Shown here piece by piece: positions 7,839 to 13,733 of a stretch of 13,733 nucleotides of DNA (its first letter is position 1; each line of letters starts with the position of its first letter). A program made the translations under genes and the position numbers. The stretch comes from Hyphomicrobiales bacterium. Its GTDB lineage: Bacteria; Pseudomonadota; Alphaproteobacteria; Rhizobiales; Beijerinckiaceae. The notes beneath the pieces were generated by a model. It did not search any database. It was not told where the DNA came from and saw nothing but the letters and a program-made list of their open reading frames with translations. The DNA is taken from the NCBI GenBank assembly GCA_028290595.1, contig JAQGJO010000470.1, positions 1 to 13,733 on the forward strand. Direction: 5' to 3'.

Positions 7839-7913
7839 TGGTGGGCGCGACAGGGATTGAACCTGTGACCCCTCCCGTGTGAAGGGAGTGCTCTGCCGCT
7901 GAGCTACGCGCCC
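7839..7913 (-). tRNA. tRNA-Val (anticodon CAC)
   Basis: Read leftward, the segment folds as a full cloverleaf of 75 bases including an encoded CCA. The acceptor stem is GGGCGCG/CGCGCCC. The D-arm is GCTC/GAGC. The anticodon arm is CTCCC / loop TTCACAC / GGGAG, so the anticodon is CAC, reading GUG (valine). The variable loop has 5 bases, and the T-arm is ACAGG-TTCAATC-CCTGT. The discriminator base is A, followed by CCA at 7839-7841. All stems are perfectly paired, so it should be functional. It lies downstream of gph on the same strand. Confidence 0.96.
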
Positions 7914-7935
7914 GGACACCATGAGTAGAGGCGGC

Positions 7936-7965
7936 TATATCCTCTGCGCGCCCCATAGGTGTCAA
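7936..7965 (-). promoter_or_regulatory. Possible tRNA-Val promoter
   Basis: On the minus strand, TTGACA (7960-7965) is followed after 18 bases by GATATA (7936-7941). A start of transcription near 7928 would fall about 15 bases before the mature tRNA 5' end. The -35 box is perfect and the -10 box is weak. The tRNA could also be read through from gph. Confidence 0.5.
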
Positions 7966-7997
7966 GCGACGGTGTTAAGCGAGACTTGGAAATTCCC

Positions 7998-8723
7998 TCA
8001 GGCGCCTGCGGTTGCGCCGATTTTCAGGCTTTCCACCGCGTCCCAAAGCGCGGCGAAGCTGGAAATGATGCGATCCGGCGCAAAAGTGCGCACCGGCGCG
8101 TCCGTGTAGCCGAAATCGACCGCGACCACCGGAATCCTGGCGGCCTGGGCGGTGTGGATGTCGGTTTTCGAATCGCCGATCATCACCGCGCGGGCGGGAT
8201 CGCCGCCGGCGCGCTCGATGGTCATGGTCAGGGCGCGCGGATCGGGCTTGGAAATCGGCTGGCCGTCGACCTTGAACGTATCCTGGCCGCAGATAGCGCG
8301 GAAGCGCTGGGCAACGCCGAGTTCCCGCAGCAGCATCAAAGCCGGTCCCTCGACCTTGTTGGTGCAGACGGCAAAGCGCCAGCCGGCCGCCTCGAAACGG
8401 TCGAGTGCCGCCACCACGCCGGGAAACAGATGGCTCTCCTGGGCGATGCGGCTTTCATATTGGGCGAGATAGTCCTGGAACAGAACCTCCAGCCGGTCGG
8501 GATCGACGGCCCGACCGGACGCCTTGAAGCCCGCCTGAATCAGCGACCTGCCGCCGGCGCCGACCAGTTCGCGGCCGTCGGCCAAGCTGACCGGCGCGAT
8601 CTTCTCGCGCTCCAGAATGACATTGAGCGATCCGATGAGGTCGCCGGCGGTTTCGGCCAGGGTGCCGTCGAGATCGAAAACGAGGATGGGCGGAAGGATG
8701 GGGGCAACGCGGGGCAAAGTCAT
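7998..8723 (-). CDS. gph: Phosphoglycolate phosphatase / HAD-IA family hydrolase
   Basis: Gph removes phosphate from 2-phosphoglycolate, formed by Rubisco oxygenation or DNA repair. From the ATG at 8723 the protein has 241 residues, usual for the family. HAD motif I is FDLDGT with nucleophile D17 and acid/base D19. Motif II is CTNK with T121. Motif III is the Lys of SKPDP (K159), and motif IV is GDSKTD with D184 and D188. A helical cap lies between motifs I and II. The open frame extends upstream to 8822, but those extra 33 residues are unlike the family, so the internal ATG is chosen even though its ribosome-binding site is weak. Related HAD phosphatases (for example PpaX or nucleotidases) share these motifs, so the substrate is likely rather than proven. 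rpiA nearby fits a carbon-metabolism setting. Confidence 0.85.
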   Translation of the reverse strand: MTLPRVAPILPPILVFDLDGTLAETAGDLIGSLNVILEREKIAPVSLADGRELVGAGGRSLIQAGFKASGRAVDPDRLEVLFQDYLAQYESRIAQESHLFPGVVAALDRFEAAGWRFAVCTNKVEGPALMLLRELGVAQRFRAICGQDTFKVDGQPISKPDPRALTMTIERAGGDPARAVMIGDSKTDIHTAQAARIPVVAVDFGYTDAPVRTFAPDRIISSFAALWDAVESLKIGATAGA

Positions 8724-8857
8724 GGATGGCCCCGTACCACAATCTTCCGTAGGCGCGAAAGCCCGCGCACTTTTTGCCGCGATCCCCTGTAAAATCACAT
8801 CAATCGATTCGCGGCGGCGCAAGATCGCGCCCGCTGCTCAGACTGGCGGGTTTAACC
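8724..8857. other. Divergent intergenic region between gph and the small secreted gene
   Basis: This 134-bp region separates leftward gph from the rightward gene at 8858 and should hold promoters for both. TAAAAT at 8790-8795 is a plausible rightward -10 box, but no convincing -35 box lies at the right distance. No operator-like palindrome stood out. Confidence 0.35.
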
Positions 8858-9223
8858 ATGACGATCAGGGCGATTTCAGCGGCCGTTCTTGTTCTAGCCG
8901 GGACAGCGGCCCTGCCCGCGCTGGCGGCGAATTATCAGTTCATGTCCTCGCCTGCGACGGGTCTCAACCTGATGTACCGGCTCGACCGGCTGACCGGCGA
9001 AGTCGGCGCCTGCCAGTACGGCCTGAAGGACGGCACTGTTGGCACGACGCTCTGTTACCGCTCCGGCGACGGCGCGGGACCGCAAACGTCATCGGACTAC
9101 GCGCTTGCCGCCTCCCATCACGAGGGCGAGGCCGGCATTTTCCGCGTCGACCTGCGCAACGGCACCATGTCGATCTGCTACCTGCTCAACGACGCCATCG
9201 TCTGCACGCCGCCGGGCAAGTAA
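8858..9223 (+). CDS. Small secreted protein with a duplicated Cys motif, unknown function
   Basis: From the ATG at 8858 the protein has 121 residues. A signal peptide spans residues 1-21 (hydrophobic core, cleavage near ALA|AN). The mature protein carries two similar units: YRLDRLTGEVGACQYG, and about 60 residues later FRVDLRNGTMSICYLL. Each has Arg, Asp, Gly and then Cys-x-Tyr or Cys-Tyr, and each is followed by a second Cys (TTLCYR and AIVCTP). The four Cys residues suggest two disulphides in a small beta-rich fold. An upstream ATG at 8774 in the same frame gives an Arg-rich extension without signal character and is rejected. A GGCGGG stretch about six bases before the start is a weak ribosome-binding site. 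It may share a transcript with rpiA, 59 bases downstream. I do not recognise the family. Confidence 0.7.
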   Translation: MTIRAISAAVLVLAGTAALPALAANYQFMSSPATGLNLMYRLDRLTGEVGACQYGLKDGTVGTTLCYRSGDGAGPQTSSDYALAASHHEGEAGIFRVDLRNGTMSICYLLNDAIVCTPPGK

Positions 9224-9231
9224 GGCGGGGG

Positions 9232-9260
9232 TTGACCTGACGCCGGCAAGTCCATAACGA
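9232..9260 (+). promoter_or_regulatory. Possible rpiA promoter
   Basis: TTGACC at 9232-9237 is a good -35 box. TAACGA at 9255-9260, 17 bases later, is only a weak -10 match. It would drive rpiA at 9283 and the genes behind it separately from the upstream small gene. Confidence 0.3.
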
Positions 9261-9282
9261 CCAAGGCATTGCAGCAGCACTT

Positions 9283-10011
9283 ATGCCGGGGATGGTTGTG
9301 GACAACGCCAAACGCATGGCCGCCGAAAAGGCAGCGGAATTTGTCCGCGACGGGATGCGCCTTGGCCTGGGAACCGGCTCGACCGCGGCGCATTTCGTCG
9401 ATTGCGTCGGCGAGCGGGTCGCGGCCGGCATGAAACTGATCTGCGTGCCCACCTCGGAAACCACCCGGAAACAGGCCGAAAAGCTCGGCATTCCCCTTTC
9501 AACCCTCGACGAGACGCCGGAACTCGACCTGACGGTCGACGGCGCCGATGAGTTCGACCAGGAGCTGCGGCTCATCAAAGGTGGCGGCGGCGCGCTCCTG
9601 CGCGAGAAAATCGTCGCCAATGCCTCGGCGCGGATGATTGTCATCACCGATGCCTCCAAGAGCGTCGCGCGGCTGGGCCGCTTTCCGCTGCCGGTCGAAA
9701 TCGTGCCCTTCGGCGCTGAGGCGACCCGGCGGGCGATAGCCAAAATGCTGGCCGATATGGATCAAACCGGCGCGATCAGGCTGCGTATGGGCCCGGACGG
9801 TCTTGTTTTTGTCACCGATGGGGGCCACTACATCTTCGATTGTGCGCTGGGCTCTATTGCCGATCCCGACGGTCTTGCCCGCGCGCTTCATGAAATTCCC
9901 GGCGTCGTCGAGCACGGATTGTTCCTCGGGCTCGCCGATGCTGTCATAGTCGCCGGCGATGCCGGCATCAAAATTATCGGTACCCAAAATCTTGGGAACC
10001 CCGGCCTCTGA
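9283..10011 (+). CDS. rpiA: Ribose-5-phosphate isomerase A
   Basis: RpiA interconverts ribose 5-phosphate and ribulose 5-phosphate in the pentose phosphate pathway (and in the Calvin cycle where present). The 242-residue cytoplasmic protein carries the family signatures. GTGSTA (30-35) is the phosphate-binding loop. VDGADE (85-90) contains D86 and D89. [11 protein letters not shown] (99-109) contains K99 and the catalytic base E108, matching E. coli D81, D84, K94 and E103 with a constant offset of five. It is slightly longer than E. coli RpiA (219 residues). The start could be the ATG at 9283 or the ATG at 9292; neither has a strong ribosome-binding site. The secreted DUF2059 gene starts 31 bases after the stop and gor follows, suggesting an operon. 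Confidence 0.96.
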   Translation: MPGMVVDNAKRMAAEKAAEFVRDGMRLGLGTGSTAAHFVDCVGERVAAGMKLICVPTSETTRKQAEKLGIPLSTLDETPELDLTVDGADEFDQELRLIKGGGGALLREKIVANASARMIVITDASKSVARLGRFPLPVEIVPFGAEATRRAIAKMLADMDQTGAIRLRMGPDGLVFVTDGGHYIFDCALGSIADPDGLARALHEIPGVVEHGLFLGLADAVIVAGDAGIKIIGTQNLGNPGL

Positions 10012-10042
10012 AATCCGGTCCGCAATACTCTGGAGACTGAAC

Positions 10043-10591
10043 GTGAACCTGACCCGATCATCCTTGCTGTCGGCCTGCTTGTTTTTCGCGCTTCCCACCC
10101 TTGGCTTTGCCCAGGCGCAACCCGCCGCGCCCGCCCCGGCTGCTGCTGCGACGGCTGATCCGGACGGCGGCTATTCGCCCGACCATATCGCCGCCGCGCG
10201 CCAGGTCGTTCTGACCTCCGGCATCGCCAACACGTTCAGCCTGTTCTACCCGCAGCTTGCCGATCAGGCGGTCAACGCCCTGACGCGCACGCGGCCGGAA
10301 ATCCGCACCGACCTGATCGCCGTACTGAAGCAGCTGGAGCCGGAGTTTTCCGACCGCAAAGAGGAAGTCATCAAGGCGACCTCCAATGCCTTCGCCGGCG
10401 CGATGAGCGCCAAGGACCTCAAGGACACGGCGGCGTTCTTCGCCTCCGATGCCGGCAAGGCCTATGTCGCCATGCAGCCGAGGGTCATCAACCAGATGGT
10501 CGTCGCTATCGACGCCTGGAACCGCCAGTTGTCGACCGATCTCATGGTGCGCGTGCGTGAAGAAATGAAGAAAAAGGGCTACCAGCTCTAA
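10043..10591 (+). CDS. Secreted DUF2059 domain protein
   Basis: The start is the GTG at 10043, because GGAG at 10032-10035 lies seven bases upstream. An ATG at 9959 in the same frame sits inside rpiA and would bury the signal peptide. The protein has 182 residues. It has a signal peptide (hydrophobic core SLLSACLFFALPTLGFA, cleavage near FAQA), an Ala/Pro-rich linker, then a helical DUF2059 domain over the C-terminal half. The typical stretch AMSAKDLKDTAAFFASDAGKAYVAMQP is present (longest literal quotation point: AMSAKDLKDTAAFF). The domain's function is unknown; the protein is predicted to be periplasmic. It lies between rpiA and gor with gaps of 31 and 12 bases, so it is very probably co-transcribed with them. 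Confidence 0.85.
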   Translation: MNLTRSSLLSACLFFALPTLGFAQAQPAAPAPAAAATADPDGGYSPDHIAAARQVVLTSGIANTFSLFYPQLADQAVNALTRTRPEIRTDLIAVLKQLEPEFSDRKEEVIKATSNAFAGAMSAKDLKDTAAFFASDAGKAYVAMQPRVINQMVVAIDAWNRQLSTDLMVRVREEMKKKGYQL

Positions 10592-10603
10592 TCGAGGCGC
10601 ACC

Positions 10604-11992
10604 GTGGCTGAATTCGACGTCGACCTTTTTGTCATCGGGGCGGGCTCCGGTGGCGTCCGCGCCGCTCGCATTGCTGGCGGCCACGGCGCCAAAGTCATGG
10701 TGGCGGAGGAGTTCCGCATCGGCGGAACCTGCGTCATCCGCGGCTGCGTGCCAAAGAAACTCTATGTCTACGCCAGCCGTTTCCTCGATCATTTCGAGGA
10801 TGCCGAAGGCTATGGCTGGTCATTTCCTGAAAAGCCGACATTCGACTGGCAGAAGCTCGTCCAGGCGAAGGAAGCTGAAATCTCGCGGCTGTCGGGGCTC
10901 TACCGCAAGGGCGTCGAAGGCTCGGGCGGCGTGCTCGTCCAAAGCCGCGCCGAGGTGGTCGATGCGCATACCGTGCGGCTGATCAACGAGGGCCGCAACG
11001 TCACCGCCAAATATATCCTGGTCGCCACCGGCGGGTCGCCCACCCTGGTGCCGCCGATCCCCGGCATGGAACATGCCATCTCTTCGAACGAAATCTTCGA
11101 CCTGAAGGAATTCCCGCGCCGGTTGCTGATCGTCGGCGGCGGCTATATCGCCGTCGAATTCGCCAGCGTGTTCGCGCGTCTCGGTGCCAAAGTGACGCTC
11201 GCCATGCGCGGCGACAACGTTCTGCGCGGATTCGACGAGGACATGCGCGTGGGTTTGCGCGATGCGATGGAGCACGCCGGCATCTCGCACCACTTGGGGA
11301 CCTTGCCCGCCAAGATCGAAAAATTGTCCCATGGCCTGGATGTCACGTTCACCAATGGGTCGACGGGTGATTTCGATCAGGTGCTGGTTGCGACCGGCCG
11401 CCATCCCCATACGCGCGGCCTCGGCCTCGAGAATGCCGGGGTGGAGCTGGACACCTATGGCGCAGTCAAGGTCGATGGCTATTCGCGCACCAACATTGCT
11501 TCGATCTACGCGGTCGGCGATGTCACCAACCGCCTCAATCTAACCCCGGTGGCGATCCGCGAGGGCCATGCCTTCGCCGATACGGTGTTCGGCGGCAAGG
11601 ATATCCGCGTCGATCTTCACAATGTGGCGACTGCCGTCTTCGCCACGCCGGAGATTGGCACCGTCGGCCTCTCCGAAGCGGACGCGCGCCAAGCCTTCGA
11701 CATCGTCGATATCTATCGCACCAGCTTCCGGCCGCTGAAGGCGACGCTATCGGGCCGTCAGGACCGCACGATCATGAAGCTCGTCGTCGACGGCAAGAGC
11801 GACCGTGTGCTTGGTGTGCATATCCTTGGCGAGGACGCCGGCGAGATGGCGCAATTGCTCGGCATCGCCGTCAAGATGGGCGCCACCAAGGCCGATTTCG
11901 ATGCGACCATGGCTGTACACCCGACCGGCGCCGAAGAACTCGTGACCATGCGGACGCGCACCGCGCGCTACGAAAAAGAACACAGGCTGTAG
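10604..11992 (+). CDS. gor: Glutathione-disulfide reductase
   Basis: Gor is a cytoplasmic FAD flavoenzyme that uses NADPH to reduce glutathione disulfide. The 462-residue protein shows the full set of features. The FAD-binding motif is GAGSGG (12-17). The redox-active pair C43/C48 lies in CVIRGCVPKK. The NADPH domain has GGGYIAVE (178-185) with R202 and R208, the arginines expected for the 2'-phosphate of NADPH. A second FAD contact is YAVGDV, and the C-terminal HPTGAEE (H439, E444) is the catalytic dyad given by the partner subunit. The CVIRGC form is typical of alphaproteobacterial and plant enzymes. The start is a GTG at 10604, with GAGG (10594-10597) six bases upstream. It is the last gene of the rpiA group, 12 bases behind the DUF2059 gene. 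Confidence 0.96.
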   Translation: MAEFDVDLFVIGAGSGGVRAARIAGGHGAKVMVAEEFRIGGTCVIRGCVPKKLYVYASRFLDHFEDAEGYGWSFPEKPTFDWQKLVQAKEAEISRLSGLYRKGVEGSGGVLVQSRAEVVDAHTVRLINEGRNVTAKYILVATGGSPTLVPPIPGMEHAISSNEIFDLKEFPRRLLIVGGGYIAVEFASVFARLGAKVTLAMRGDNVLRGFDEDMRVGLRDAMEHAGISHHLGTLPAKIEKLSHGLDVTFTNGSTGDFDQVLVATGRHPHTRGLGLENAGVELDTYGAVKVDGYSRTNIASIYAVGDVTNRLNLTPVAIREGHAFADTVFGGKDIRVDLHNVATAVFATPEIGTVGLSEADARQAFDIVDIYRTSFRPLKATLSGRQDRTIMKLVVDGKSDRVLGVHILGEDAGEMAQLLGIAVKMGATKADFDATMAVHPTGAEELVTMRTRTARYEKEHRL

Positions 11993-12028
11993 CGTTATCT
12001 GAAAGACGTTCCGGTCTATTGATGAGAA

Positions 12029-12049
12029 CGCGCACCATTCGAGTGCGCG
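12029..12049 (+). other. Hairpin between gor and the racemase-family gene
   Basis: CGCGCAC and GTGCGCG form a 7-bp stem around a 7-base loop. No T-run follows, so it is not a standard Rho-independent terminator. It ends six bases before the ribosome-binding site of the next gene. It could stabilise or end the gor mRNA, or influence translation of the next gene. Confidence 0.4.
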
Positions 12050-12055
12050 CACGAT

Positions 12056-12061
12056 GGGAGG
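12056..12061 (+). promoter_or_regulatory. Ribosome-binding site that sets the racemase-family start
   Basis: GGGAGG lies seven bases before a GTG at 12069. The in-frame ATG at 12054 overlaps this site and would add five residues. The GTG start gives the N-terminus VKITRIEAI, which looks like related enzymes. Confidence 0.7.
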
Positions 12062-12068
12062 ACGCCGC

Positions 12069-13184
12069 GTGGTCAAGATCACACGCATCGAGGCGATACA
12101 TGTGCGCATCGCGCTGCCGCGCGACTTTCGCGGCAGCATCTACCATGTGCCTGAGAAGAACGCGGTCATCACACGCATCTACACCGACCATGGGCCGATG
12201 GGCGAAGCCATCAACGGCGAAGGCAATGCCGAGAGCCATGCAGCGGCAGTGAAGGTGATCGAGACCGAGCTAACGCCGCGCCTGATCGGCCAGGACGCTT
12301 CCAACATCGAGGCGCTGTGGACGAAGATGTGGGCTGCGACGCATGTCTCGACCCGCGACCGCCGGCCGGAGGTGCGCGCCATCGCCTGCATTGATTCCGC
12401 GCTCTGGGACATCAAGGGCAAGCAGGCCAACATGCCGCTCTACAAGCTGTGGGGCGGCGCCAGAGACAGCCTGCCGATCATCGCCATCGGCGGCCAGTAT
12501 CACGACGGCTATGCCGCCGCCGACTACGGCAAGGAGGTCGCCTTCTACAAGGACTACGGCCTCGCCGGCTGCAAGTTCAAGGTCGGCGGCAAAACGCCGG
12601 CAGAAGATGCGCACCGCACAAGGGCTGCGCGCGCTGCCGTGGGTGACGATTTCGTGCTCTGCGTCGATGCCAATCGCGGCTGGTCGCTGGCAACAGCGCT
12701 TGAGTATTGCAGGCATGTGCGCGATCTCGATCTGCGCTGGTTCGAGGAGCCGTGTCACTGGCACGACGACAAGCGCGACATGGCGCAGATGCGCCTCAAG
12801 TCCGGCTTGCCGATCTGCGCCGGCCAATCGGAAATCACCGCCGAAGCCTGTCGCGATCTCGTGCTCACCGGCGCCATCGATGTCTGCAATCTCGATGCGA
12901 GCTGGGGCGGCGGCCCGACCGCCTGGCTGCGAGTGGCAAAGATGGCCGCCTGTTTCGGGGTCGAAATGGGCCATCACGGCGAACCGGTCGTCGGCTCGCA
13001 TCTGCTCGCTGCCGTCGCCAACGGGACTTACGTCGAGACGCATCATCCCGACCGCGATCCGATCTTCCACAAGATGGTTGGTGGACGGGGCAAGATTGCG
13101 AATGGTTATTATGAATTGCCGCAGGCGCATGGCTGGGGTGTCACGCTCGATGAAGAGATGATTGCGAAGTATCGCGTGAATTAG
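12069..13184 (+). CDS. Enolase-superfamily enzyme, mandelate racemase/muconate lactonizing subgroup
   Basis: The 371-residue protein has the family's N-terminal capping domain (about 1-120) and a C-terminal barrel. The metal ligands are visible: D200 in CVDAN, E226 in WFEEP, and E255 in AGQSE. Acid/base residues are K171 (K169-x-K171 in CKFKVGG) and a His in GHHGEP (H302 or H303) paired with D276 (NLDASWGG). That Lys plus His/Asp layout is the mandelate racemase subgroup, which abstracts a proton alpha to a carboxylate; most members are sugar-acid dehydratases. The substrate cannot be read from the sequence. The GTG start at 12069 is chosen because GGGAGG lies seven bases upstream. A solute-binding protein gene follows 100 bases later, suggesting an uptake and catabolism locus. 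Confidence 0.87.
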   Translation: MVKITRIEAIHVRIALPRDFRGSIYHVPEKNAVITRIYTDHGPMGEAINGEGNAESHAAAVKVIETELTPRLIGQDASNIEALWTKMWAATHVSTRDRRPEVRAIACIDSALWDIKGKQANMPLYKLWGGARDSLPIIAIGGQYHDGYAAADYGKEVAFYKDYGLAGCKFKVGGKTPAEDAHRTRAARAAVGDDFVLCVDANRGWSLATALEYCRHVRDLDLRWFEEPCHWHDDKRDMAQMRLKSGLPICAGQSEITAEACRDLVLTGAIDVCNLDASWGGGPTAWLRVAKMAACFGVEMGHHGEPVVGSHLLAAVANGTYVETHHPDRDPIFHKMVGGRGKIANGYYELPQAHGWGVTLDEEMIAKYRVN

Positions 13185-13196
13185 GCGGATGCTCAC

Positions 13197-13253
13197 GGCC
13201 CTCATCCGACCCTCGCGATGCGAGGGCCACCTTCTCTCGTAAACGGGAGAAGG
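13197..13253. repeat. REP-like intergenic element with two hairpins
   Basis: Two strong palindromes lie side by side. CCCTCGC/GCGAGGG (13210-13226) has a 7-bp stem with a 3-base loop. CCTTCTCTCG/CGGGAGAAGG (13230-13253) has a 10-bp stem with one G-T pair and a TAAA loop. They are preceded by GGCCCTCATCCGACC. The arrangement resembles short palindromic repeats scattered between genes in Bradyrhizobium and related genomes, from memory. It lies between the racemase-family gene and the solute-binding protein gene and may end or protect the upstream mRNA. Confidence 0.6.
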
Positions 13254-13284
13254 ATTCAGCGCGGGGAATATGCAGGGAGCAAAA

Positions 13285-13733
13285 ATGGCCATGCGCATCA
13301 CACGCCGCAATTTCATCGCCGCCTCTGCCGCAGCCACAACCTTCCCTGCTCTATCCACCGCACAAACCAATGACTGGGCTGCCGTCGAACGTGCCGCCAA
13401 GGCCGAGGGCCAGGTCGTCGTCTACAACACCGGCGTCGGCCTGCATCGCGATATTGCCGGCGCGTTCGAGGCGCGCACCGGAATCAAAGTGAACTTCCTC
13501 GACATGCGCGCCAGCGAATTGCGCGAGCGGGTGCGCATCGAGCAATCGGCGGGACGCTTCGGCGCCGATGTGTGCCTCAACGGCAGCACGGGTTCCATCG
13601 TCATGGATCGTACCGGCCAGTTCCAGCCGCACGGCGGCCTGCCCAATGAAGCCAATCTGATCGAGGGGTTCCGCGAAAACGATACGCGCATCTCGATCTT
13701 CCAGAATATCTTCGGTTTCATGATCAACACGCG
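13285..13733 (+). CDS. ABC-transporter solute-binding protein, Tat-secreted (3' truncated by window)
   Basis: Only the first 149 codons are present; the frame is open to the window edge. The N-terminus MRITRRNFIAASAA contains a twin-arginine motif (TRRNFI) followed by a hydrophobic stretch and a TAQ cleavage site, so export by Tat is likely. The mature start (DWAAVERAAKAEGQVVVYNT, then FEARTGIKVNF and RASELRERVRIEQSAGRFGADV) matches the family of iron(III)- and putrescine-like binding proteins (SBP family 1 and extracellular SBP_bac_6/8 types). The ATG at 13285 has GGGAG (13275-13279) five bases upstream; the ATG at 13291 is an alternative. The ligand is not identifiable. Permease and ATPase genes would be expected beyond the right edge. 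Confidence 0.85.
   Translation, partial: MAMRITRRNFIAASAAATTFPALSTAQTNDWAAVERAAKAEGQVVVYNTGVGLHRDIAGAFEARTGIKVNFLDMRASELRERVRIEQSAGRFGADVCLNGSTGSIVMDRTGQFQPHGGLPNEANLIEGFRENDTRISIFQNIFGFMINT

Noticed and set aside
8724..8822. N-terminal extension of gph up to 8822
   Set aside because: The 33 extra residues are unlike HAD phosphatases and run into the region expected to hold promoters. The ATG at 8723 gives a family-typical length.
9959..10042. Upstream ATG start for the DUF2059 gene, overlapping rpiA
   Set aside because: It would put 28 residues before the signal peptide. The GTG at 10043 has a well-placed GGAG and gives a normal secreted protein.
12270..13400. 376-codon minus-strand frame across the racemase gene and into the binding-protein gene
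   Set aside because: It opposes two genes with clear family motifs and would span the REP-like element. It has no independent support.

Overview
The window looks like a chromosomal segment of an alphaproteobacterium of the order Hyphomicrobiales (Rhizobiales), probably near the Bradyrhizobium/Rhodopseudomonas side. I base this on the high GC content, the GTG starts, the ClpS2-type ClpS, the glutathione reductase with a CVIRGC active site, and the gph / rpiA / DUF2059 / gor cluster. That placement is inference from remembered family features, not from a search.

Layout. Positions 113-6952 read leftward. They hold clpS (N-degron adaptor of ClpAP), a small secreted repeat protein of unknown function with a clear terminator behind it, then tamB and tamA, which overlap by one base and encode the inner-membrane and outer-membrane halves of the TAM translocation and assembly module. 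At 6953-7242 lies an AT-richer intergenic region with palindromes and a promoter for a rightward hicA-hicB toxin-antitoxin pair. hicB ends three bases from the 3' end of a leftward tRNA-Val(CAC) gene, so the pair sits exactly on the tRNA flank, a classic site for acquired DNA. gph (phosphoglycolate phosphatase family) is leftward, upstream of the tRNA.

From 8858 everything reads rightward. First comes a small secreted cysteine-containing protein of unknown function, then a tight group of rpiA (ribose-5-phosphate isomerase), a secreted DUF2059 protein and gor (glutathione reductase). After a hairpin come an enolase-superfamily (mandelate racemase subgroup) enzyme, a REP-like double hairpin, and a 3'-truncated ABC-transporter solute-binding protein with a twin-arginine signal. 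The last two proteins may belong to one uptake and catabolism locus of unknown substrate.

Most of the window is housekeeping sequence. The accessory parts are the hicAB pair at the tRNA flank and the enzyme plus binding-protein locus at the right edge. I found no CRISPR array, insertion sequence, prophage or clearly new multi-gene system. The less explained items are the hicAB operator-like repeats, the two uncharacterised secreted proteins with internal repeats, an Arg at the usual Met gate of ClpS, and the REP-like element.
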